Positions 7,730 to 12,795 of a DNA stretch of 12,795 nucleotides are shown in pieces; positions within the stretch are counted from its first letter, which is position 1; each line of letters starts with the position of its first letter. The notes under the pieces were generated by a model. That model had not been told where the DNA came from, searched no databases, and saw only the letters and a program-made list of their open reading frames with translations. This DNA comes from Acidobacteriota bacterium. Its GTDB lineage: Bacteria; Acidobacteriota; Terriglobia; UBA7540. The stretch covers positions 1-12,795 of the forward strand of contig JAJYNF010000234.1 of assembly GCA_021786455.1 (NCBI GenBank). The letters run 5' to 3'. A program made the translations under genes and the position numbers.

Positions 7730-8493
7730 TGCGTTACATCAAAGGGTCGGTCGCTCTAAGCCATGCTCATGACCTTCCCGTCCTTCGGCAAGTTCTCCGC
7801 TCCCACTTCGTAACCCACTCCCAGCTTTTCGAATTCATCAGGCTCGGAGGGTATGAGCGCGACCGGAAAGTGTTCAACTGGAGGCTCGGCCGGTTGGTCG
7901 CACATGGCTTCGTCTCAAAGCAGCACGTCCCGTCCGCTGGGGCGGAAGGAGTCTACTCCATCTCAGCGGTAGGTGCCGCCGTCCTTGAAGGCGCCGGAGA
8001 GTGCTTTGTCCCTCTGCCCTCGCCTCGCGACCCTCAAAAGCGCGAGATCAATGCGCTTCATTCGGTTGAGCTTAATGACATTCGCCTCTCTCTTGTTAGA
8101 GCCGGCTTGGAGATCATCTGGATTTCTGAGAGCGAGATCCGCTCCCGCAATGAGCTCACCCCTTTCAAGTTTGCCAAGGACTACGACGCGGTCGTGACCG
8201 TGGCGGTCAATGGGTACTCGGCCCGGTTTGCCCTGGAGTATGAGAGGACTGCGAAGAAGAAGAACGACTATCTTAAGATCGCCAAGGAATTGAGCTGCGA
8301 GCGCGCAGTCGAACGCGTCCTCTACCTGTCTCCAAGCTACGATGTTCTGAGTTTCGTCGCCGACTACCTCAAGCGTGTCCACTTCCCGATCTTTTTCGGC
8401 CTCGCTTCGGCGTGGCACGCCAAGCTGCTCGACATGCCGGTTGCAAGCGCCCACGGCGCGCGGCACCAAACCCTCCTTGAAGTGCTCCAGTAA
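7729..8493 (+). CDS. Replication-relaxation (MobC-like) protein: winged helix plus nuclease-like fold
   Basis: 254 residues from ATG 7729, supported by AGGAGGGG at 7713-7720 and by the TGATG overlap with the previous gene. An in-frame ATG at 7681 is possible but less well placed. Residues about 15-85 form a winged-helix pattern: a recognition stretch around VFNWRLGRLVAHGFV (48-62) and a wing ending VYSISAVGAAVLE. Residues about 110-215 resemble the nuclease-like half of replication-relaxation proteins: HSVELNDIRL, then KDYDAVVTV with D153, then FALEYERTAKKKNDYLKIAK with E170, E172 and following lysines, similar to a PD-(D/E)xK core. Members of this family occur next to coupling proteins on conjugative elements and assist plasmid replication or act as relaxase-like factors. 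Whether the nuclease core is active here is not shown. No classical HUH relaxase lies in the window, so this may be the mobilisation protein itself. Confidence 0.7.
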   Translation: MRYIKGSVALSHAHDLPVLRQVLRSHFVTHSQLFEFIRLGGYERDRKVFNWRLGRLVAHGFVSKQHVPSAGAEGVYSISAVGAAVLEGAGECFVPLPSPRDPQKREINALHSVELNDIRLSLVRAGLEIIWISESEIRSRNELTPFKFAKDYDAVVTVAVNGYSARFALEYERTAKKKNDYLKIAKELSCERAVERVLYLSPSYDVLSFVADYLKRVHFPIFFGLASAWHAKLLDMPVASAHGARHQTLLEVLQ

Positions 8494-8998
8494 ATCTCCT
8501 GCCTGAAATAATGACGTGTCATTGCCCTGTCATTGCTTGGTTTTGCCGTGAATTCGGGCCAAATAAGTGTCGCAGAACCAGAGACTTGGCTCTCGACTAG
8601 TATACGTTTTTCGTGGTTTTGAGAGCGAATTACGATGCAGGAGCTTGTATGCAGAAGAAGCGAAGTCGCCGAGGTTGTTGTGAGTGAGCGTCATGGTGCA
8701 GAGAGTTCCGTCGTTGTGCGCACATCAGCCTATTGGTGAGCTGCACTGAAACTTGTCGCTGGGTGAGCAGGCATTAGTACCGATGTCGCCATCGCAATCG
8801 GGATGCATTGTGTGACGAGGCGGACCGAGACCTCGACGCCGGAGCTTGGTGATGCAGGCTCAGATGGTGGGCCTCTCCGGCAGACCGCAACCCAATTATA
8901 CTGAGATGGGTTCGATATCTTCGAGGGTTGACGGAGAGTGGCAACCTGACGTCGAGCCTGGCGACCGGACCCCGAGGCATTGGCGCGGGCTACCGTAC
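8494..8998. other. 505-base stretch without a supported gene
   Basis: It sits between the convergent ends of the transfer operon and the DUF72 gene. It contains the repeat cluster at 8510-8536, a GCTCTC/GAGAGC inverted pair at about 8590-8625, and AACCCA (8889-8894) inverted to TGGGTT (8907-8912) around an AT-rich loop. A 54-codon frame on the - strand (8530-8694, product starting MTLTHNNLGDF) has protein-like composition but no good ribosome site and no recognised family. No tRNA, insertion sequence or strong promoter is evident. A convergent boundary like this could hold terminators, an origin of transfer or gene remnants. Confidence 0.5.
8510..8536. repeat. AATGAC/GTCATT inverted repeat plus direct repeat TGTCATTGC
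   Basis: AATGAC (8510-8515) and GTCATT (8518-8523) form a 14-bp dyad with a two-base centre. TGTCATTGC occurs at 8517-8525 and again at 8528-8536, so the repeats are spaced 11 bases apart, about one helical turn. The cluster begins 17 bases after the stop of the relaxation-type gene. Helically phased sites fit a regulator or an origin-of-transfer/replication binding region, but this is inferred from spacing alone. Confidence 0.45.
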
Positions 8999-9868
8999 TC
9001 AGAAGTTGAAGCGCATGTTGGTCGGGAGATGCTCAACCGACTCGCGCTTCTTGATCGGTTCCGTTGCGGACCATAGCCGATGAAATGTGTTCACGGTGTC
9101 TGGCGCGAATCCTCCATAGTGGTTGTTCGCGGCCGCATAGATCCGGATGCCCCGAGCTTCCAAGCCACGCATGACCCTCACCCACTCGGTCAGCTCGGCG
9201 GTCCGGTCAATGATGGTCTTGTCCCAGACCTTCGTCTGCTCCTCGATGCCCTTGCGATCACCGAGCCAGCGGATATAAGTGAAGTCGGAAGTGATGGGAT
9301 CGCCGGTGTTGAAAACCTCGTTTGGCCGAGGCATCCACGGGTGGTCAATCAGGGCCAGCGCGATGCCGTGCCGCCGAAGGACGGAGTACAGTTTCTCCGA
9401 GAGCCATCCTTTGTTCCGAACCTCGACTACCCACTGATAGTTCTTTGGCAGCTTCTTGAGCCACGGCTCGAGCCGCTCGATGAAGAAACCAACTCCTCTG
9501 AAGGCGTCCCTCCGGAAGTAAGGGAATTGCCACACTATCGGTCCAAGCTTGTCGTCGAGCAGGTCCATCACCCTAAGAAATTGCTTGAGGTCGTCGTCCG
9601 CGTCAACGAGTACCTTCTGATGCGTAATTGAGGATGGAGCCTTGGCCGCAAAGACGAACCCCTTGGGCGTGCGCTCCCGCCATTGCTCAACGGTCTTGGC
9701 GGTGGGAATCCGATAGAACGTGCTGTCAATCTCGACGCAGTTGAAGTGACGCGAATAGTATTCCAGGAAGTCTGCGGGCTTCGTGCCTTCGGGGTAGAAG
9801 GCGCCGACCCACCCGTCGGCGGTCCAGCTTGACGTGCCGAGGTAGAGCTGGCTGTCCTTCGCAAACAT
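8999..9868 (-). CDS. DUF72 (YecE-like) TIM-barrel protein
   Basis: 289 residues from the ATG at 9868. Family members usually begin a few residues before the G-T-S-x-W motif, here LYLGTSSWTADGWVGAFYPEG at about residues 8-28. In-frame starts further upstream (ATG 9904, GTG 9922) are possible; none of the three has a strong ribosome site. Characteristic motifs appear in order: EIDSTFYRIP, TVEQWRERTPKGFVFAAKAP, PIVWQFPYF, WVVEVRNKGWL, FTYIRWLGD and IYAAANNHYGGFAPDTV (the family's N-N-H-Y-x-G-x-A-P signature). Length is normal and the gene appears intact. Biochemical function is not established for most of the family. It faces the transfer operon tail to tail and is followed in its own direction by no gene, so it looks like an independent chromosomal or cargo gene. 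Confidence 0.9.
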   Translation of the reverse strand: MFAKDSQLYLGTSSWTADGWVGAFYPEGTKPADFLEYYSRHFNCVEIDSTFYRIPTAKTVEQWRERTPKGFVFAAKAPSSITHQKVLVDADDDLKQFLRVMDLLDDKLGPIVWQFPYFRRDAFRGVGFFIERLEPWLKKLPKNYQWVVEVRNKGWLSEKLYSVLRRHGIALALIDHPWMPRPNEVFNTGDPITSDFTYIRWLGDRKGIEEQTKVWDKTIIDRTAELTEWVRVMRGLEARGIRIYAAANNHYGGFAPDTVNTFHRLWSATEPIKKRESVEHLPTNMRFNF

Positions 9869-9953
9869 CGCAACCAGTATCCCATCCTTCTTGGTTGAGG
9901 TCATCTGGCTGGTCGCTTGCACGCCGAGAGACTTGGCGGGACATGCGTGACGA

Positions 9954-10277
9954 CTACCGAGTTAATCTCGACATGTAATTCCAAGTCAGCGCTATCACGA
10001 TCGCAAGCGGACTGAGGATAACCGCCAATCCGTAGTTACCTGCCGTCATATCCAGCAAGCGGGTCAGCATCGGCGCGGTCAGGGAGAGAACAATCATGGC
10101 AATCCCACAGATCACAACACCCTTTCCTAGAAAAGCGTTGACCTTGTACCAGACTGCCGGATCAGCGAGGGTCTTTTGAACCCTAAACCCGTAGATGCTA
10201 TTTGGTCGCACCTTGCTCAGCGCAAGCGGGACCCCGAGTATTACAAGGATTATCCCAAGGATCATCGGTCCGCGCAT
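9954..10277 (-). CDS. SdpI/YfhL-family small membrane protein
   Basis: 107 residues, ATG 10277 preceded on the - strand by AAGGAGG six bases upstream. Three membrane helices are visible: about 5-21, 52-72 and 81-99. The loop after helix 1 carries the SdpI-family signature V-x-P-N with G-F-R and T-L (VRPNSIYGFRVQKTL, 23-37), followed by W43 and N47. The best-known member, SdpI, protects Bacillus cells against the SdpC toxin and signals through a repressor. Many relatives lie far from any toxin gene and have no assigned role, and no toxin is visible here. It is co-directional with the DUF72 gene and upstream of it, with a gap of 85 bases to that gene's ATG. A TATGAT hexamer on the - strand (10312-10317) between GGCCG/CGGCC arms could be its -10 box. 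Confidence 0.82.
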   Translation of the reverse strand: MRGPMILGIILVILGVPLALSKVRPNSIYGFRVQKTLADPAVWYKVNAFLGKGVVICGIAMIVLSLTAPMLTRLLDMTAGNYGLAVILSPLAIVIALTWNYMSRLTR

Positions 10278-10593
10278 GTTGCCTCCTTCGAGTCCTCATT
10301 GTTGGGCCGTTATCATACCGGCCAGTCGTAGCTAGAGGCGGGAGAAGAACAGGCGATGTGAGCCTTCGCCTCATTGCGTCCGGAAAGTCCCTGCGAGAGT
10401 CTCCGCGCCGAGTGTTAGCCCGCGACCTTGCTGGCGTACCTACCCGAATTCTGAGCTTTCCCGCCCTCATAGTCAATTGCCGCGAGGTTGGCCGGAAGGC
10501 GGAAATTGACGCGAAGACGAACTTCTATATCGAACGAGCGCATGCCTGCCCAGGCTCGCGCCCGAGTACATATCCCACACATAGGAGGTTCAC
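10278..10593. other. Divergent intergenic region between SdpI-like and RDF genes
   Basis: 316 bases with no supported gene. It should hold promoters for both flanking genes. Left side: a - strand TATGAT (10312-10317) framed by GGCCG (10305-10309) and CGGCC (10319-10323). Middle: AGGCGA and TCGCCT as inverted arms near 10350-10370. Right side: GTCAATT/AATTGAC arms and a weak + strand promoter candidate, TTGACG at 10506-10511 with a poor -10 (TATCGA, 10528-10533, 16-base spacing). AGGAGGT lies just before the ATG at 10594. Confidence 0.5.
10472..10510. repeat. Inverted repeat GTCAATT...AATTGAC upstream of the RDF gene
   Basis: Exact 7-bp arms at 10472-10478 and 10504-10510 are separated by 25 GC-rich bases. 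The right arm overlaps the candidate -35 hexamer TTGACG, so a regulator bound here could block RDF transcription. RDFs normally need tight control because they trigger excision. The arms are seen; the operator role is inferred, and 7-bp arms can occur by chance. Confidence 0.35.
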
Positions 10594-12273
10594 ATGATTA
10601 TTGGCGTTACGCACGACCAAGACGGCCGCGTTGTCCAGCGGCTGTCCGTATCCACCAAGGTCTCGATCGGCCTGCCGCCGAACGGAGACCGCAACCATCC
10701 CACCAAGCTCGACCACTTCGTCTTCCTGCGCAAGAAGAAGACCCCGCACGGCGTCGAGTGGGAACCCGACCCCGAACTGACCGAGCATTACGGCTTCGAG
10801 TGCCGCGAGCTTCGCATCATGCTGATTGATGACGACATCGAGAACGTCTTCCCCAGTTCCTACGCCTGGTGGACGGCCACCGAGCGGAAGTGCTGGGGCG
10901 ACGGAACCTCGGCCAGCCGGCGCACGCCTGAGAACCCCGCGGGCCAGCCTTGGACTCCTTGCGGCAACGGGTGTTCAGAGCTTGCCTCGGGCCTGTGCAA
11001 GCCGAGCGGCGATCTGCGGTTTGTCATGGCGGATTTTCCGCGCCTGGGGAGCGTGTGCCGCATCCACACAAGCTCCTACCGCTCGATTCGCCAGATTCAC
11101 TCAGCCCTACAGGAAATCCAAACCTTAACGGGCGGCCGTCTGGCCGGAATCACTGGCAAGCTGGTCGTTCGGCCGGAAGAGATTGCCTATTTCGACCGCA
11201 AGGAGAGGCGGAAGAAGACAACTTCGGTTTGGGTGCTGAGCCTTGAGGTCGAGGGCGACGACATGCGGAAGCTCATTTCCAACCTGACCGAGAACGCTCG
11301 CCTCTTTGCTGAGACTCGGAAACTGCTTGGCCCGGCTGGCAAGGTGTTCGAAGTTGTCGAGGAGGAGCAAGAGCAAGCGCCGGAACTCAACGGTGAGTTC
11401 TATCCGGCGCCGACGAATGGGTCTTCGGCAACCGATCGGTACGGGAATGGTCCAATGCCGGCCAGTGTTGCTGACCACGTTCCTGGCAATGGAAACAAGA
11501 ACGTTCCTCAAGCGACCGCGGGAGCGGGACCGGCTAACGGCAAAACTGGAACGAACGGAACAGACAAACCCGCGACCGGCCAACCGGCATCGCGCACTGA
11601 ACCGAAGAATGGAAACGGATCATCCGGGGGCAACGGTCTGAATCAGTTGCGGAACGAGTTCCTGATGACCGCTCGCCGCATTGCCACGGCCACAAAGCGC
11701 CCCATCGGCGACGTGATCGAGCAAGCCACCAGCGGCGCGCTGAAGTACGGCGACATCGCGATCGCGTACCGCATCAACGCCCAGTCGCGGGTGCTGGAAG
11801 AGTCCCTGATGCGCTTCGGCATCCCGTACCAGCTGGTCGGCGACACGCACTTTTACGAGTCGCGCGACGTACAGACACTGCTGGCGTATCTGCGCACGGT
11901 GCCGACTCTCAACGCGGTCACAGGCCTCACTCTGGGCGCCAAGCAAGCCGATCCGGGCCTTACCAAGATCGCCACCCCATACGCGTGGCCGCTCTATCTC
12001 AAGGATGAAAACACCGACTCGAACAAGGAAGGCCGCGTGGCCGGTCAGCCGACCGTCCTGCTCACCTTTGTTGTACAGCTTGGGATTGGCAACACGACCG
12101 AAGGCGATATGACCTCAAGCCAGTTCCCCATTCTTGACGCCGCACGCAAAGCCATTCACGCGCAGCCAGGACCCATCGGGGCAACCCTTTGGCGCTATGA
12201 CAAAACTATGCCACCGGTCGCTAATCCAGATCGGTACATCTATACGCAGTTTTACACCATCATCGCATCGTGA
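10594..12273 (+). CDS. Recombination directionality factor (phiC31 gp3-like), frame fused to foreign segments
   Basis: 559 codons, ATG 10594 with an AGGAGGT site. Residues 1 to about 250 look like the gp3-type RDF family often found in phages and integrated elements: KLDHFVFLRKK (38-48), an EHYGFECRELRIMLIDDD strand pair, four cysteines C100, C123, C127 and C135 set as a likely zinc site, CKPSGDLRFVM (135-145) and CRIHTSSYRSIRQIHSAL (155-172). In known members this protein binds a large serine integrase and switches it from integration to excision. Residues about 265-355 are a low-complexity N/G/P/T linker. The frame then changes character twice: residues 387-434 match UvrD/PcrA helicases and 435-559 resemble a phage tail-completion protein. 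The RDF itself probably ends near or shortly after residue 385, and its true stop may be missing. The N-terminal assignment is by pattern memory; the fusion is probably not a functional single protein. Confidence 0.65.
   Translation: MIIGVTHDQDGRVVQRLSVSTKVSIGLPPNGDRNHPTKLDHFVFLRKKKTPHGVEWEPDPELTEHYGFECRELRIMLIDDDIENVFPSSYAWWTATERKCWGDGTSASRRTPENPAGQPWTPCGNGCSELASGLCKPSGDLRFVMADFPRLGSVCRIHTSSYRSIRQIHSALQEIQTLTGGRLAGITGKLVVRPEEIAYFDRKERRKKTTSVWVLSLEVEGDDMRKLISNLTENARLFAETRKLLGPAGKVFEVVEEEQEQAPELNGEFYPAPTNGSSATDRYGNGPMPASVADHVPGNGNKNVPQATAGAGPANGKTGTNGTDKPATGQPASRTEPKNGNGSSGGNGLNQLRNEFLMTARRIATATKRPIGDVIEQATSGALKYGDIAIAYRINAQSRVLEESLMRFGIPYQLVGDTHFYESRDVQTLLAYLRTVPTLNAVTGLTLGAKQADPGLTKIATPYAWPLYLKDENTDSNKEGRVAGQPTVLLTFVVQLGIGNTTEGDMTSSQFPILDAARKAIHAQPGPIGATLWRYDKTMPPVANPDRYIYTQFYTIIAS
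11752..11895 (+). pseudogene. 48-codon UvrD/PcrA helicase fragment embedded in the RDF frame
   Basis: Codons 387-434 of the surrounding frame read DIAIAYRINAQSRVLEESLM, then RFGIPYQLVGDTHFYESRDV and QTLLAYLR. This is the conserved UvrD/PcrA/Rep superfamily-1 stretch that includes N-A-Q-S-R, G-I-P-Y and F-Y-E. Both ends stop abruptly: no helicase motif precedes the DIAIAYR, and the expected continuation after AYLR (N-P-x-D-D and R-G-I-G motifs) is absent. At 144 bases it cannot be a functional helicase. Its length is close to one short sequencing read, so an assembly join is a serious explanation; a recombination scar is the biological one. Confidence 0.75.
11896..12273 (+). CDS. Phage tail-completion (terminator-like) protein, 5' end missing
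   Basis: About 125 codons in the same frame as the RDF, ending in TGA 12271-12273. The sequence begins TVPTLNAVTGLTLGAKQADP and runs through YAWPLYLKDENTDS, a beta-rich core (VLLTFVVQLGIGNTTEGD), a helix (LDAARKAIHAQ) and ends RYIYTQFYTIIAS. This layout resembles small phage tail-terminator/completion proteins, which cap the tail tube. The following tail tube gene, ten bases downstream, supports that. No start codon with a ribosome site is visible after the helicase fragment, so the original N-terminus was probably lost at the junction. The assignment is by fold pattern and context rather than by a strict motif. Confidence 0.5.
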   Translation, partial: TVPTLNAVTGLTLGAKQADPGLTKIATPYAWPLYLKDENTDSNKEGRVAGQPTVLLTFVVQLGIGNTTEGDMTSSQFPILDAARKAIHAQPGPIGATLWRYDKTMPPVANPDRYIYTQFYTIIAS

Positions 12274-12283
12274 GGATTGAGAA

Positions 12284-12795
12284 ATGACTACTACTTATTA
12301 TCTGGGCCAGGGGCGTGTCAAAATCGCCAACCGTATCTTCAATGGTGCCGTGAATGGTGGGCTTGTGGATCTGGGCGACTGCCCTATGCTGACCCTCAAC
12401 GCCACCCAGAAGTTCGATGATATTTACGAAAGCCAGACTGGCCTCATGAACATCGCATCCCATACCGTCACCGAGACGACCAGCAACATCAAGTTGCAGA
12501 TGTTGAACTTTAACCCAGCCAATCTGGCGTATGCGTTGCAGGGTGCCTACTCCGGGCCAATCGCAGCGGGTACGGTCACCGCCGAAGCCCAGACAGCCTA
12601 TAATGGTGCAGGCATCGCACTGGCGCACCCGACTGTTTCCAGTCTTGCGCTGACGCTGGCCGGGTCGGCTAATTCGGTGGCTGCCGTGGCCGTTACCGCC
12701 GCAGGAACCGGTGGCACTCCCGGCACGCAGTACGCGCTGACCTTCGCTGGGGGCACTCCCACTACTGTAGCGACCGGGTACGTGATTGCGAATGC
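12284..12795 (+). CDS. Phage major tail tube protein (partial, runs off the window)
   Basis: 170 codons are visible from ATG 12284, which has GAGG at 12272-12275 overlapping the previous stop. The N-terminus follows the pattern of siphovirus-type tail tube proteins: YYLGQGRVKIANR, then LVDLGDCPMLTLNAT, a TVTETTSNIKLQMLNF strand pair and the N-L-A-x-A-L-x-G motif (ANLAYALQGAYSG, about 79-91). From about residue 105 the protein becomes alanine/glycine/threonine-rich with an Ig-like repeat feel (SSLALTLAGS, TQYALTFAGG). Subunits of this kind stack into the tube through which phage DNA passes. No other virion gene of this phage is complete in the window. Confidence 0.8.
   Translation, partial: MTTTYYLGQGRVKIANRIFNGAVNGGLVDLGDCPMLTLNATQKFDDIYESQTGLMNIASHTVTETTSNIKLQMLNFNPANLAYALQGAYSGPIAAGTVTAEAQTAYNGAGIALAHPTVSSLALTLAGSANSVAAVAVTAAGTGGTPGTQYALTFAGGTPTTVATGYVIAN

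Noticed and set aside
8530..8694. A 54-codon - strand frame starting MTLTHNNLGDF
   Set aside because: Composition is protein-like, but there is no good ribosome site and no recognised family, so it is only mentioned in the intergenic entry.
8846..9076. A 76-codon + strand frame in the intergenic region running into the DUF72 3' end
   Set aside because: It overlaps the end of a solid - strand gene, has a low-complexity composition and no ribosome site.
9080..9631. A 183-codon + strand open frame opposite the DUF72 gene
   Set aside because: The - strand frame carries the full set of DUF72 motifs in order, so this is its antisense shadow.
10202..10597. A 131-codon + strand frame across the SdpI/RDF intergenic region
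   Set aside because: It begins inside the SdpI-like gene on the other strand, crosses the inverted repeats and overlaps the RDF start; no family resemblance.
1..12795. CRISPR arrays, tRNA or rRNA genes, insertion sequences
   Set aside because: I saw no regularly spaced long direct repeats, no cloverleaf-like sequence with a CCA-type end, and no transposase motifs on either strand.

Overview
The window looks like the backbone of an integrative/conjugative-type mobile element from a Gram-negative bacterium of moderately high GC, ending in an abrupt switch to phage structural genes. The Gram-negative assignment rests on a VirB9-like outer-membrane-complex protein with a signal peptide. A soil-type phylum such as Acidobacteriota would fit, but that is a guess from overall gene style.

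Left part (1-8493, all + strand): the tail of an upstream gene; a leader with a perfect palindrome; then a 922-residue protein that I read as a divergent single-subunit two-barrel RNA polymerase of the YonO / eukaryotic-RDR type (catalytic DxDxD at D513-D517). A strong GAAA-loop hairpin separates it from a tight run of conjugation-type genes: a VirB9-like secreted protein, two small membrane proteins, a VirD4/TraD-type coupling ATPase, a signal-peptide/TM/coiled-coil protein, an unrecognised 182-residue protein and a replication-relaxation (MobC-like) winged-helix/nuclease-fold protein. The last five are joined by 4-base gaps or by start/stop overlaps, which points to translational coupling and one operon. 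The organisation suggests DNA transfer machinery with an RNA polymerase built into the module.

Middle (8494-10593): about 500 bases without a convincing gene but with a short inverted/direct repeat cluster just after the operon; a DUF72 (YecE-like) protein and an SdpI-family membrane protein on the - strand; then a 316-base divergent intergenic region with inverted repeats.

Right part (10594-12795): a phiC31-gp3-like recombination directionality factor (RDF), which controls excision by serine integrases in the family's known members. Its reading frame runs without a stop into 48 codons of a UvrD/PcrA-type helicase motif and then into what looks like a phage tail-completion protein. The next gene is a phage tail tube protein that runs off the window. 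The three-part frame at 11752-11895 is either a real recombination scar or, at least as likely, an assembly junction, so the tail genes should not be assumed to belong to the same element.

How the parts may work together (inference): the RDF implies an integrated element excised by a serine integrase not seen here. The coupling protein and relaxation protein would process and export its DNA. The encoded RNA polymerase could transcribe element genes independently of host promoters, possibly in the recipient.
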